A stretch of DNA of 64,000 nt from Halisarca cf. caerulea (GCA_963170055.1 CAUJGJ010000397.1:1875001-1939000), one strand, 5' to 3'; shown: positions 34,505 through 47,051, numbered from the stretch's first letter. Translations and numbers: made by a program. Notes: a model not told the origin generated them from the sequence alone.

Positions 34505-35602
34505 GACGTACCATGCAAGTTTGCAATCAGATAACAGTATAAGACTTGGACAACAGGATTTATATTATATTGCAGCAGACAATATTCTTAATTAACATGG
34601 GAGACCCCAGCGGGATCATTTAATTCTGAATCATGACCTGCATTCTATTATAATAGTAACTGTGACAATTAACCATGCATGTCACTTTATAATCAACTAG
34701 GCAATGAGAATTATGAAGAGGATGAACGAAGTATTATGCTGACAATGACATGATAGCTGTTGATAACAAACGGATCAATCTGGCATGAATGGAACCATTA
34801 CCAAGGATGCAAATTGAATGCATTATAGTCCAGGCAGCAGTAACGTTAACCTTGTATAATGATAATATTATGCATCAACATTCCACAACTTTCACTGTAC
34901 AGAGTACCCCTACTCTGCCTGCTGAACAACCTGCAAGGACACACAACCATTCTTGGAGGACTAGTATAGGTATGTGGCATATAATGTGCCCTATGAGGGG
35001 TATGTGCTGGTTGGCCTGGAAACTTATTAGATACCATAATGAAATTCATTTATGGAGAATTGAGTGTGATCCTGGAAACCTAAAGGTAGGTTTAGATACC
35101 ATTATAATGTAACACTGGCATAAAGAAATTCATTCCTGGAGAATTGAGTGGGATCCTAGAAACATTGCTAACTTTAAATTGACTATTATCCCTAGTATGG
35201 AGGTGAACGCCCCTTCTAGGTCATCGCCCTCAGGTGACCTACTGTACTATCGATATCTAGGTAGGAGGAACACCTTGCATCCTGCGCTGTTTCGACGCTT
35301 GCCAGTGCTTTTCTTGTCTTTACTGGTTTGTTTCTTCTCAACACTTCTCGACCGTATTACTGCTAAGCGTATAGTGTCTCTTTATGGACAGAATTACCCA
35401 TTGGAGAGCGTCCTTCATCGTTTCAGGGAAAGATCACTTTGTTGCATTATACAGCCTGAGGTCGGTTGGGTTGCTATCTTGCTTGACCCATTTGCATAGC
35501 TCCATACTAACTTACATATTATTACCGTCTTTCAGCTCAGCGTTTCTTGGGCCAAGTCTCTGGTGAGTTACTGTCCGTTTTGTACTTGTCTATATTTGTC
35601 CA
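34505..35602. other. Spacer upstream of Helitron 1
   Basis: Contains a 39-bp direct repeat (GAGAATTGAGTGKGATCC core at about 35055 and 35140). An open frame at 35197-35499 has a hydrophobic stretch LPVLFLSLLVCFF but is otherwise unrecognised; it could be a 5' piece of the Helitron. Confidence 0.4.
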
Positions 35603-38282
35603 ATGCCTTCCCGAATACGGAGAAAACGAAGTTACTTTCAGGCATACTCTAGGCAGCATTCTAAAACATCACCGCAAAGTGACAAGACCTTTGTTACTGT
35701 ACAGGCCAAAATAGAACAGGATTGAAATAGAGCAAAAAAGAGATATCATGAAAATCCTGACGTGAAAAAGGATGCTTCTCGTAGATATTACCGGCATAAT
35801 CCTTTACCATACAAACAACGGTCTATTGCTGTATACAAACAAAATCCACAAAAGGGCAAACTCCATTCAGCAATACGATACGCGGCTAATCCAGAAAACA
35901 GAAAGCTGCATTCCAAAGTGCAATATGCGACTAATCCAGAAAAGGGAAAACTGCATTCCAAAAATCAATATGCTGCTGATACGGAATCAGCTAAGTTGTA
36001 TTCAGCAAGGAGATACACAGCAAATGTACAAATAGCAAAGGATTATGGTAAGTTGTCCTATTATCGTGATAGGCATAAGAAAAGAAGACAAATGAGGCTT
36101 TATCACCTCCGCAATGGAAAGTTGTACAAGAGAAATAGGTATGCGTTGAAAGAGCCCGGATTTGCCCTTAGACAACTATTCATTGAACGCTTACATGCCT
36201 CTATTTCCAGTGACAATAGTGCTGTAGTTCAGATAGTCAAATCCTTTCAAAAGAATCTCCCACAAACAAAAATGTCGAAAGTAGTGATGTCTACTGCTAC
36301 CACTATAGCACTAAAAAGGCTAATGAATAGAATTCTACAGCTTCGCCGTTCTGCTGCGGGAAATTTGATGAAAGCAATTCGTAGCATTCTCAATGTCACA
36401 GTGGGTGTTTCGACCAGGGAAGGCTTTGGTGAATGTATACACACTAGCCATTCTGAGCCATACTTTTATGAAGCTGCCACACATGTTAAATGTGGAACTG
36501 ATGTTCAGTCCAGCTCAGAAGATCATGCTAGCTTGTGCTCAGGTCGACCTGTGCATGCAAGCACAAATGCAAGTACACCTCACTGTGAACATCTCCCAGT
36601 AGTGCTCCCTGTGGACAGGAGTGGGAGATGTTACACCACAGAATTTAGCATCGACAAATCTCAACAACAGAAAAACTTTGACGGGGAGCATGTTAAGCAA
36701 TGGCCTTGTACATCTCTGTGCAAGCCCATTGAACAGTGGGAAGCGGATTCTATTTTGGAACTCATAAAGTCCTTTGAGTTACCAGTTGACCAGTTGAGGC
36801 AACAATTAAATGACATTGATAGTGGCTGCCCTTATACTCACTTTGCAAGACCATGCCACAATGAGTGTACTGATGATACAGCACAACAACCACTCAGGGG
36901 CCACGCCTTGCATTGCTATGTCGATAGTGGGTGTAATAGTAAACTTAGAATCCTCAGAACTATATCAGTCCACTTCCCACTGCTACGTAAGGTTCTACGT
37001 CTTGTGTACAATGCCCTGCGTGCTCACAATTCTTTGTTGCTAATTGATTCCTCTTTGCATGAAGGTCACTTTGTTGCCATGATGAGCCTACTAGGCTTCA
37101 ACTCTTTTGATGAGTTGATGAGCAATAATGTTGCAAACACATTTACCACACTTGATTCATCAGACACATACGATTTAATTGATGAAGCGGACCTTTGTTT
37201 GAAGCATACTGAAGTAATTGCGAACTTCAATAAAGAAATCAGCGATTTCCCAGTTAATGTGTGTTGTTGTTGTGAGCGCTTACATCAAAGGAAATCTGTA
37301 TCCAAAATTGCCCTTGATACCAACCTTGACAATCCTGTTTGGCTTGCTTTAATTGCATACATTCAATGCAGAAATCCATCTGCTGAGAATGAAATCCTCT
37401 ACATGTGCAATTACTGCAAGCCACTCGTTTGCAAATGCATCATGCCTCCAAGATGCGTCCTCAATGGACTAGAAGTACTACCGGTGCCAAAAGAGTTAAA
37501 AAAACTTGATTACCTCAGCAGACAAATCATCCAGTTAGCCAAGTGCTACCAGACTGTCGTCAGGCTAGGTACATACACAAAGAAGGTACCTTTGTACAAC
37601 TCCCTCAAGGCTTGCAAGGGCACAATGCTCTTCCTTCCTCTGCCCATCATGAAGACCTTGGCAACTATTGATGACCTCTCCAATACTGACACTCTACATC
37701 TGCCCAACCCAGAACTGTTTATCATTTTGAATGGACAGCCCACTAAGGCAAAATCAATTTGGCGAAGTCTTGTCAACATCTCCAATGTCAGAGCTGCTGT
37801 TGACAAGCTCAAGGAGATCAATATCCTCTACATGAGCCTAGATAGTAGCTCTGTTGATGATGCTGCCAAAGGTTGTGGAGGTGTCTACAACCTCCAAGAC
37901 CACAATGATGGTTAAGGCCACTAGTGAGGACATCCAGGGATTCCAGTCCTATACTATCCGCAACATGGACAACCATGTCTTCACAGAAAATGATACTGAG
38001 CAATACAAGATGCTCAGCATCAAGGATGCTCCATTAGACAACCGGATGAAGTTCCTGGATGTTATGTGTTTTCCAGTGTTGTACCCGATTGGCAAGTTTG
38101 GAGAGCATCATGACCGTCAGGTTAAAATCTCTCATGGCGAGTTTATCAAGTCCCGCCTACTCAACAAGGATTCACGATTCCGTAAAGATCCTCAGTACAT
38201 TTTCTATTTGCTTTGGCAGAAGGATATGCGCGAACTCTCGGCTGGTGTCTACAATATGCTTTTAAGTCAGGTAGGAAGCTTT
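35603..38282 (+). pseudogene. Helitron 1 Rep-helicase, N-terminal part
   Basis: Starts at ATG 35603 (MPSRIRRKRSYFQAYSRQ). In-frame TGA at 35723-35725 breaks it, and the frame then continues to about 37870. Residues near 35850-36040 form 16-17-aa repeats of NPEKGKLHSKxQYA type, basic and probably DNA-binding. A Cys-rich, DUF6570-like segment follows (NVCCCCERLHQ, then CNYCKPLVCKC). A frameshift near 37870 leads to EVSTTSKTTMM, FLDVMCFPVLYPIGKFG and RLLNKDSRF, a part commonly seen ahead of the Helitron_like_N domain. A second frameshift near 38270 passes into the Rep domain. Together with the next entries this is one polyprotein for rolling-circle transposition, damaged by a stop and frameshifts. 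Confidence 0.75.
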
Positions 38283-40158
38283 CCCTATCTGCTGGTAGCC
38301 TGCTTAAGCAGATTGAAGCAGCTGATCCTACGATCGAGGCTTGCCTCAGCACCATGCTGCAGTCTGTCAGAGGTACTAAGCAGTATTGGTTCCTGAGGAA
38401 AAGTGAACTTCAGTGTATGATCAGGGAGTTTGGGTCACCCACATTCTTCCTGACTTTCAGTTGTGCTGAGTATGAGTCTCAGGACATGACAAAGTTCCTG
38501 TTTGAGGTGAATGATGCACCGCCCTCCTATAACATAGGGAAGCTCTGCACAGAAGACCCAGTGTCAGTGTCCAGGAAATTCTCCCTCAAGTTCCACGCTT
38601 TCTTCCAGACTGTAATATCGAAAGGACAGATCCTAGGCAAAGTCAGCCACTTCTACTGGAAGAAGGAATACCAGTCACGTGGAGCCCCTCACTACCATGC
38701 CCTGGTGTGGATAGAGGATGCTCCAGTGATTGGTGTGGACCCACCAGAAAAAGTGCTGGCATGGATTGATGACAGAATCTCCTGTCAGATCCCAGATGAC
38801 CAGCTCAGTCCTGAGCTGCATCAACTGGTCACCAGGTTCCAGTTGCACAAATGCAGCAACTACTGCAAGCGCCGAAGGCGTTGTGGTAAGACCTTCATCA
38901 CACGCTGCAGATTTGGCTTTCCTCGGCCAGCTTGTGAGGCTTCAACTCTCAATGATGTTCAAGATTCTCTAAAGTCACGGCAGAGGATCTACCACCTGAA
39001 GAGGAAGCACTCTGAAGAGAGGGTGAATGACTACAACCCTCTGATCCTCTTGCTATGGAAGGCCAACGTTGACCTTCAGTATGTGGCTGAGAAGTCGCTG
39101 GCTCTTGCTCACTATGTCAGTACATATGTGACAAAAGCTGCAAAGAGCCAGATGCAGGATATCTGGCAGGAAGTTAGTGAAAACCAGAGTGTGTACAGCC
39201 GCTTGTGGAGCTTTGGCATCAGAAGCCTTAGATCTCGGGAATGTGGGATGTATGAGGCTAGTGACCTTCTTCTTGGTGATCATCTCACAGAGAAGTCTGA
39301 TGCAGTGTACTGGGTAGACACCCGTCAGCCACATAAGAGGACACGCAGAATACGCGACTTCAAAGTTCTCAAATCACTAGTTGATAATGATCCCAAATCA
39401 AATGACATCTATGAGCCCAGTCTGCTGAATACTTTCTACCCCGGTCGTCCCAACGAGCTCGAGGATGTCTGTCTGTATGACTTTGTGAGCAAATTTAACT
39501 GGTCAGGCAAAGATAACCAAGGTCTGCGGCAATACAAGAAGCTTAACAAGCTAAGGACCATCAGCCACAAATTGTTTGATCCTGACAATGCTGACCAGAG
39601 GCAGGATTATTTCTATTCACTTCTCCTTCTGTTTGTGCCCTTCAGAGAGGAGTCAGCTCTCCTAAGTGATAATGAAACCCCTGAGGAGGGTTTTAAGCGA
39701 CTTGCTGCCTCCAGTGAGAGTTGCAGTCCGCATCATGAGAGGCTCAAGGTAGCTCTCCATGCTCAGAGCACTGTCCTTGAGCTCAATGAAGCACGCCAGG
39801 CTGACCAAGAGGAGAAATGCATGGAGATTGACGAGCCTCAAGTTCATGGTGAGGCATGTACTGCAATGGTTGACATCCACACCATCAATGAACCTCCTGC
39901 TGACCCACTCAGTGTAGATGAGAGGATTTCAATGCTCAACTCAGACCAGAGGCGCATCTTTACTCGTGTGCGTGACCATCTCTTGCATCAGCAACAACAT
40001 GAGTTGGCGAAATGCCACTGTGACTTCAAACCACTCTGCATGTTTGTAAGTGGTGTGGGTGGGACTGGCAAATCATTCTTGATTGAGACTATAAAAGGTT
40101 TTGTCAACAGCACTTGGTCCAGTGAGGATGTTACGTGTGCTGTAGCAGCTCCCACAGG
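38283..40158 (+). pseudogene. Helitron 1 Rep (HUH nuclease) domain and start of helicase
   Basis: The frame carries the Helitron_like_N/Rep region. REFGSPTFFLTFSCAEY and the HUH motif QSRGAPHYHALVW (two His around a hydrophobic residue) bind the metal; HYVSTYVTKAAK holds the two tyrosines, spaced Y-x3-Y, that attack DNA. Downstream is the PIF1-type helicase start CMFVSGVGGTGKSFLIE (Walker A) and AAPTG. A one-base loss near 40158 (GGACTGCC where GGAACTGCC would give TAAFN) shifts the frame. Rep nicks one strand at the element ends; the helicase peels it off. Confidence 0.85.
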
Positions 40159-41463
40159 ACTGCCGCCTTCAATGTGGAAGGCATCACTTTACATCGCCTG
40201 TTCCAGCTTCCCATTGAGCACGAAGGGAAGATGGCTGGATATTGGACACTCCCAAAGAGTGCACAGAAGGTGATGAAAACAACCCTTCGGAGTATGAAGC
40301 TTATCATCATTGATGAGATATCAATGATCTCTAGCTTAAACCTGGTCTACATGCATTTGCGGCTGGAAGAGCTCTTTGGTAGTGCAGACTGGTTTGGAGC
40401 CCAAAATGTTCTATTTGTTGGGGACCTTCTTCAACTACCCCCAGTCAATGGGAATACCATCTTTGAGAGGGTTGCTAAGAAGGCCCTACTCCACAGACTT
40501 GGATGCACAACTGCTGTGAACATCTGGAAAGAGGCAGTTGCCTATGAGGAGCTAACTATCAATGAGCGTCAGAAGGACACTAAGTTTGTTACCCTCCTTT
40601 ACCATGTTCGAAGGGGTACTCTGTCAAACGATGATGTTTCTATGTTGAATTCACGCATTGTGGACATGCCTGCAGCAGATCTGTTTTCAGGGCTGTCTAA
40701 GTGTGGGAAGACACCAGTCTGCCTCTTCCCTACCCAGAAGCAATGTGACAACTTCAACAACAAGATGCTGAACAATCTGCCAGACAAAGTCCATGACTTG
40801 GCATGTGTTGATAACATTGATGAAACTGCGAGCACACAAAAGTGGACTAAGAAAGCACAGGCACAATTAGATAAAGTCAATGCTGACTGTAATCAAACAG
40901 CAGGCCTCCAGGCATGCCTGCATGTTGCAGTAGGAACTCGTGTCATGCTGCGCAGGAACATGAACACCAAGGCTGGTTTGGTCAATGGAGCACTTGGCAC
41001 TGTTCTCTCCATTGACCCCAATGCAATCCGTGTACAATTTGACCATATTTCAGATCCTTATTGTGTGGAAACTGTCAAAAGCAGATTCTTCCTCATGAAG
41101 AATTTCTGCGTCTACCGATGCCAGTTTCCACTGATTTTGGCCTATGCAGTCACAATTTACAAGTGCCAAGGCCTTTCTCTAGACACAGCTATTCTCGACC
41201 TCTCCGAGCACATCTTCTGCTCAGGTATGGCCTATGTTGCCTTGTCTAGAGTTCGCACTCTGGATGGACTGTACTTGCTGAAATTCAGTCCAAAGGCCAT
41301 CATAGTTAGCACCAAATGTATTGAAGAGGTTAACCGATTGCGTGCTGCATACCGATCAGACCTGCCTCTCTTGGATGTGCCTGCTGGAAGTGCACCTCGT
41401 AAGAGAATGTTCCAAGGCTCAGTGCATGATCTTCCTCCTCTAAAGAAGCAGCCCGTAAATTAA
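40159..41463 (+). pseudogene. Helitron 1 PIF1-like helicase domain
   Basis: Continues from the previous entry in a new frame: AAFNVEGITLHRLF, motif II in LIIIDEISM, GDLLQLPPVNG, then the C-terminal motifs YKCQGLSLDTAILDL and YVALSRVRTLDGLYL (motif VI). All expected SF1B motifs are present once the frameshift is allowed for. It ends at TAA 41461-41463; the same frame goes on, after twelve codons, to the ATG of the OTU part, so the stop may be secondary and the original protein a Rep-helicase-OTU fusion. Confidence 0.85.
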
Positions 41464-41499
41464 AAGGCTCCTGTTAAAAATTGTAAGTCATGGAGGCCT

Positions 41500-42249
41500 A
41501 TGTCTACCCGTCATAGCCATTGTCTTAGTCCTGTTGTGCATGGCATTAATAGTCCATCAGCGTTTTTGAATGTACCAGTTGCCAATCATGTTCAACAAAC
41601 TTCTCAGACTTTGTCCAATATTAAATGTTCTCCCTCTCTCCCCAAGTCCCCAGCTAATCGAGATGAAAGTCACGTGGTCTGTACAGGTTGTGAACAGCAG
41701 CACTTCCACTTCTATCCTGTGGATGAAGACTGGCAACGAGCTGCATGTAGTCAGATGGGACTTCAGTTTATACAGTCCAATGGAATGACCCCTGGTAGTC
41801 CTACCATGCCTCTCACAGCCCCTAACATGCAGAAAATTAAGAGAATACGTGGTGATGGTAACTGCCTTTTCCGTTCATTCTCTTATCTCATTACAGGCAC
41901 TCAGAGACAGCACAGAGCTGTGAGACAGGCCATTGTAGACCACATGATGGAGATTGAAGGTGACTTGACCGCCTTGAGCCTTGATCCTTCCTACAGAAAT
42001 GCCACTCACTACATTGCTATCACCAGGATGGGTGAGAACAACACTTGGGGTACTAGCTTAGAGATTTGGGTATGTGCTCATTTGCTGCAAACCACTATCT
42101 ATGTATATAGTGAGAATGAGCACTGGAATAGATATGGTCCTCAACTGGATGTAAGGGTCTATGATGTTGATTCAGTTGAAAAGGCACTGTATATCTTAAC
42201 CACCCTCCTGGACACTTTGAAGTGGTCACATCAATCTAGATTACAGTAG
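41500..42249 (+). CDS. Helitron 1 OTU cysteine protease domain
   Basis: In the same frame as the helicase after its TAA. The motif IRGDGNCLFRSFSYLI has the Asp and Cys of the OTU active site, and NTWGTSLEIWVCAHLL fits the Trp-Gly segment. The usual C-terminal His (as in SSHFTAL of Helitron 2) is not seen: the tail reads YILTTLLDTLKWSH and then runs into a MITE that supplies the last codons, Gln and stop. It is therefore probably truncated. OTU domains are common in Helentron-type Helitrons. Confidence 0.8.
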   Translation: MSTRHSHCLSPVVHGINSPSAFLNVPVANHVQQTSQTLSNIKCSPSLPKSPANRDESHVVCTGCEQQHFHFYPVDEDWQRAACSQMGLQFIQSNGMTPGSPTMPLTAPNMQKIKRIRGDGNCLFRSFSYLITGTQRQHRAVRQAIVDHMMEIEGDLTALSLDPSYRNATHYIAITRMGENNTWGTSLEIWVCAHLLQTTIYVYSENEHWNRYGPQLDVRVYDVDSVEKALYILTTLLDTLKWSHQSRLQ

Positions 42250-42479
42250 AACCCCTCATATCTGTGGGTAGCTTTGAAATATGAATCGTCCGTTGTCCCC
42301 CCCCCTCCCCCCCTCCCATAACTAGGAAATTTCCCAGACCCATGAAAGTGGTCAATATTCCATCAATGCTACACTACATCCTCATACACCATCTGGGAGG
42401 TTGACCATTGTTACATCCCCTTATAAAAACAGTACCCGTGCCCCTCTGCTATGAGGGCCGGATATGCAAGGTTCTACTG
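42244..42479. mobile_element. 236-bp MITE after the Helitron 1 OTU
   Basis: Inverted ends CAGTAGAACC...GGTTCTACTG, with CATATC/GATATG further in. A TA precedes the left end; TC, not TA, follows the right, so the duplication is decayed. The OTU stop codon TAG is inside its left end. Confidence 0.75.
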
Positions 42480-42758
42480 TCTTCTGGTATCATTGGCACT
42501 GCATGTAACAGTAGTACAATATCACCAATTGCCTTGTCTGCTACAACCAGCCACCTTCAGTTGAAAGAGAACATGTATTCTGACAACTGCACCCATAGAC
42601 TTTGTGTCTATGCATTCATTGAAAAGTGAACACCCGAGCACTGTGCTTTGACACTCTGCCAAAGTGTGTGGTTGCCCTAGATGCCAATAGGTAGGCACTA
42701 GGAGAATCAGTACAAAAGCCTCTTTGGAGACTTATTGTGTATGAAGTACACCACTATG
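42480..42758. other. Spacer between MITEs
   Basis: Short open frames only; nothing recognised. Confidence 0.4.
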
Positions 42759-42760
42759 TA

Positions 42761-42940
42761 GGGTAAAGTGGGGTAAAATGGAACACTAGAGGTAATGCAG
42801 AACAGGGTCTTAACTCTTGTTACATTTATACTATCTAGCCTTTTTAGTGCTGAATCCCCAAGCCCCATAGATGCGATTAACACACCTTTTCATCCACTCT
42901 TCCGAATTGCCCGACTGTCCCAAATTACCCCACTTTACCC
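42761..42940. mobile_element. 180-bp mariner-type MITE
   Basis: Inverted ends GGGTAAAGTGGGGTAA and TTACCCCACTTTACCC with TA on each side (42759-42760 and 42941-42942). Confidence 0.85.
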
Positions 42941-43074
42941 TACTTAGCAGAAGTAATGTTGCGCAACTGCCACAATAGCCGAATGGTGTAGATAATAAGA
43001 AGAACTGTCTTCAAACAGTTTTGGGTGTACACACTGCAGCACCAAACAATCATGTCAATTGACCTTCCACTGAC

Positions 43075-43370
43075 TGTATCCGGGCTACAGCAGTTGAGTA
43101 TTTGTGCTCAACTAAAACAGTGATTGATATTGAAACTGGAAGCAAAAAGACGCAACATTACATTTAGCAGCATGGCACTTTTATTAAAGGTTACAGCACA
43201 AAACATATGAGCTTCCAACACATGCAAGTGCTGCAGTAGTGGAGTGCTTGCACTCAACTAGAATGGCAGTCCTATCAAAGTTGAAAGCAGAAAGTTTAAA
43301 GTTGAAAGCAGAAAGACTCCACAGTACATTATAATAAGCAGCATGATTGGTCAGCTAGAGGCTTTACTTC
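43075..43370. repeat. Diverged tandem duplication
   Basis: Two units of roughly 140-150 bp share GCTCAACTA/CACTCAACTA, GAAAGCAGAAAG and AGCAGCATG blocks. No gene. Confidence 0.5.
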
Positions 43371-43528
43371 AATAGTGCTTTGATCCAATTGGCAATTGAT
43401 TATTGTAAACTACCTATAACATTTGTTATTCAGCTGACCCAAAAGCCAGCAAAAAGCCCAACTTGGGGCCCAAAATTTTTGGGGCACGATTGCATTCCCA
43501 GGTCCTCGTCCTGTGCCCTGGAACCAGA

Positions 43529-43660
43529 CCTGCAAATTCCTACATCCCGCATGTTCAGCACATTGTATTATGGTATATGTGTTGCGGGATGTAGGAATTT
43601 GCACAGTGCTCGTCTAGCCCTATGCTCATCTTGCCCTTTTTCCACCTAGCCCTGCACCGG
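43529..43660. repeat. Hairpin beside an AGGGCTAG-family fragment
   Basis: GCAAATTCCTACATCCCGCA (43531-43550) is complemented at about 43583-43602 around a 30-nt loop. Next to it (43596-43660) is a reverse-complement match to the repeat at 33321-33525. Confidence 0.75.
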
Positions 43661-43674
43661 TTTCGCAAATTACT

Positions 43675-43770
43675 CTTGTTCCATGGGTTTTTGAAGGATC
43701 CTTTTTGCACAGTCCTACACTACCCTTGTTCCATGGGTTTTTGGAGGAGCCTTTTTGCACGGTCCTGTGT
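43675..43770. repeat. 48-bp tandem duplication
   Basis: Two copies of TTGTTCCATGGGTTTTTG followed by AGGAKCCTTTTTGCAC, about 54 bp apart. Confidence 0.8.
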
Positions 43771-44830
43771 CAATCCTACATCCTTTTACCATTTTTAAAA
43801 TGTTTTTTATACACCCTTTAAAAACAGTAGCAGGCAAGGTCTAGGACTTTTTAGTATAACTGACACGGGATGGGCAGCATTGAAATCAACGGGAAAAGTC
43901 CTATCGATTAATATAAGAAAACACAAACACACAAAAGTGCAGTAGAGGGCTGTTTTCGCAAAGCCCCTCATATATATTACTTAGTCTACATGCAGGAATT
44001 GACAAAACTACCAAACTTTAAGGTTATAGTATAATTCTGCAGAATCAGCCATTGTTTATGAAGGTTTTAAAAGTTTTAATACCGTTATTCAGCATATACT
44101 AGCCATGGATGTGACGTTGCATCCTTCACAATGATTTGTGATGCATGTAAATGCATCTTCACAAAGGTAAGCTACAGAATAATTATACTAAATCAATAGC
44201 TAGTGGTTATAACATGCATTCTGTATTTTACATTACAAAATGGCCCAAATCACCGAGCAAAATTTAAAGCCTTTAAAACAAGCTATAGCAAACTACAAGG
44301 CAGATATACTCAATAATCACCAGGGACATTTAATTTACTATACTGATTCAGAAACAAGTGCATGCATATACATCTAATAGTTCATTTCATTTTGGGTCCT
44401 TTCTTGCCATATTTACATTATAGAGGGTTAGGGTTTACCTTTTTGCTGCACACATCATTAAAGATGATTCTGCATCATCTACTTTACATAAAATGATAAA
44501 TTTGTTTGGAAAAATCATTGAAATACCCCCAACCCACTGACAGAGATCTGGATGCAAAAGTTTCTATGTACGCCCAATCCATATTTCAGGAAATTGTCAA
44601 TGTCATACAAATTAGGCCTCACAGACAAAATAACCTGATACTGATAACTTAACCTAAATGGAAGAAAGCTTACCTGGCCATGTGTTTTGCTAGTTGTGCT
44701 CTGCATTGACTCTGGAGACTGCACTGTAAGCTGGCTCGAGTAGCTCTCAAAATCATGATCACTTTCCATAGACTAAGAGTATTGCACGACATCGTATAAA
44801 GCTAAAAATTAAAATTGTATAATTTACTGT

Positions 44831-44836
<6 letters not shown>
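43771..44836. other. No gene recognised
   Basis: AT-rich. The minus-strand frame at 44515-44769 is Ser/Gln-rich without a recognisable domain. Confidence 0.4.

Positions 44837-44898
<62 letters not shown>
44837..44898. repeat. (TA)n microsatellite
   Basis: Pure TA tract. Confidence 0.95.
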
Positions 44899-44903
<5 letters not shown>

Positions 44904-44930
44904 ACAGCCGAAAAATTCAAATGGACTTAA

Positions 44931-45591
44931 AGGGACACTCCAGGCAAAATACAAGTTTGTCCTCAAATAGAGAGTCTTTGATGCTGATTCCAATGCTGTA
45001 AACCATTTATGCATGTGTGCTTTAGTTTAGGAGATATTGTAGAAATTCTCAATTTGACGTCATCACGTGACGTCATTGAGTGACGGGTCCGTTGAGTTCA
45101 CAGTGTACAAATACGCACGAATAGCGAAGATAAAGAGGCACAAATCATCCCTTTTGATACCTTAGGTATTGGAGATAGTAGGACAGAATCGATATGGCTT
45201 TGTTTCATTCTTTTAGGCTGGTCATATTACGCGGAACTGCAGCCCAAGACAGTCAAATTCAGCAATAGCATATAAATCGCGAATCATCTACACTATTTTT
45301 ATTTCTGAGAGGTTAAAATTCCACCGTAGTCGACAAAAATGACTCAAATGCACTTTCTAATACTCGTTCAGGCCCCAAAACCGATCGCGCTAGTACTTCT
45401 TCCTAGGCTTCATCACTCTTTGACGTCACGGTGCGTCATCCAACATGGCGGATTTTAACTCGTAATTTACGGTTTTAACTGCAAATATCTCGTAAACTAA
45501 ACAGTACATGCAGAAAACAGTAGCAATTTTGGGATCAGCATAAAAGAGTCTATTTATTCAACTTAACTTGTATTTTGACTGGAGTGTCCCT
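44931..45591. mobile_element. 661-bp piggyBac-like MITE
   Basis: Inverted ends AGGGACACTCCAG/CTGGAGTGTCCCT, continuing with one mismatch through CAAAATACAAGTT; TTAA on both sides (44927-44930 and 45592-45595), the piggyBac target. No coding frame. Confidence 0.85.
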
Positions 45592-45997
45592 TTAAGTATT
45601 ATATTTATGGAGGAGATATACCAAAATAACAACTAGCTGTATGAGCTAGTTGCATGCATGGGACTTCAGTTCATTAACGCATGCATTGACACAGTTTAAT
45701 GAATTATAATAATATACTTTTGTTGACTATAATTATTAATAGCTGTCATAGAATCAGCCAAAAGTATATCTCTAAAAGCAAAATCTTCATTAATAGGCCC
45801 ATTATATGGTAAAAATAAAACATAAAATAATAGAGCACCCTTGGGCTAGAGAACACCCAGTATACATAGCTTTATATTCCCGAAAAAATAACTTAAAGGC
45901 TCTAATGAAAAACATCATAACCAAAAAAATACTTCTGTTTACATATAAAACATATGCTTCTCTAACCTGCCACAAGGGGATGCCCAAGAACAACAAG
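45592..45997. other. AT-rich spacer
   Basis: Overlapping short frames on both strands near 45802-46018 look like chance. Confidence 0.4.
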
Positions 45998-46253
45998 AAA
46001 ACAAGTAATTCGAGTTAAAAACTCGTGGGGGCTGCCGCCCCACACGCTCGAATTACTTGCAAAGCATTGGAGTGTAAGTGCACAGCTGAACATTCATTGA
46101 ACATACTGTTTATTGTAACTGGACAATTGTTTTGAAAACAATTGCCATATTTGGCAATTGTTTTCAAAACAATTCCTATAACTCATTCCTGTATAAATTC
46201 ATACTTCTCTATTACTATTATATAAATTCTCTATTATAAGACTTTTCTTCAAA

Positions 46254-46287
<34 letters not shown>

Positions 46288-46354
46288 CGGACGAGCGTTA
46301 CACACCGGAAGTCCAAATGAAAACAATATAGGGGCTGCCGCAGGCAGCCCCTAA
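45998..46354 (+). mobile_element. Hairpin-ended short element E, copy 3
   Basis: Same architecture and orientation as the copies at 18032 and 24509, with a few substitutions (for example CACACGCTCGAATTACTTG in the 5' foldback) and a shorter (TA)n. Confidence 0.9.
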
Positions 46355-46440
46355 CAAACAACTCTTGAGACCATGTGCCAGGACAGACAGGAAATTGACA
46401 TAATTATAGGGTTAACCTCACTTCTATACTGCCCCTTTTC

Positions 46441-47040
46441 ATGACACCACTGAGACACAGCAGACACTGCAGACATTGTAGACACAGTGGACACCATGGA
46501 TACTGCAGATACTATACTATGGACATGGTGGACACTGCAGTTACTGTACATTAGAGACGCCATGCAGTCAAGAGATATATATCAGAGACACTGTAGACAC
46601 AAGCGACACTGCAGACACCAGTGACACCAGAAATACTGTGGACACTGCAGTCACTGCAGACACCAGAGACACTGCATGTAGACACAAGAGACGTTGTAAA
46701 CACAAAAGACACTGTAGACACCAGAGACACTGTGTACACTGCAGACACTGTGGACATAAGAGACACTGTAGACACCAGAGACACCATAGACACCGTGGAC
46801 ACTGCAGTCACTGTAGACACAAGAGACACTGTAGACACCAGAGACACTGTGGACACTGCAGTCACCAGGGACACTAGGGACACAAGAGACACTAGAGACA
46901 CTGTGGTCACTGCAGTCACCAGAGACACTAGGGACACAAGAGACACTAGAGACACTGTGGTCACTGCAGTCACTATAGACACAAGAGACACTGTAGACAC
47001 CAGAGACACTGTGGACACAAGAAACATTGTGGACATATAT
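46441..47040 (-). repeat. Minisatellite-containing dispersed repeat, copy 2
   Basis: Reverse-complement counterpart of the array at 2715-3480 (GAGACAC-type units such as CAGAGACACTGTGGACAC). The remainder of the unit, the TA tract and the lead, continues at 47631-47700 beyond an inserted MITE. Confidence 0.85.
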
Positions 47041-47051
47041 AATGAACACTA

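Noticed and set aside
45802..46018. Overlapping short frames on both strands
   Set aside because: Low-complexity Lys/Asn-rich translations in AT-rich DNA.
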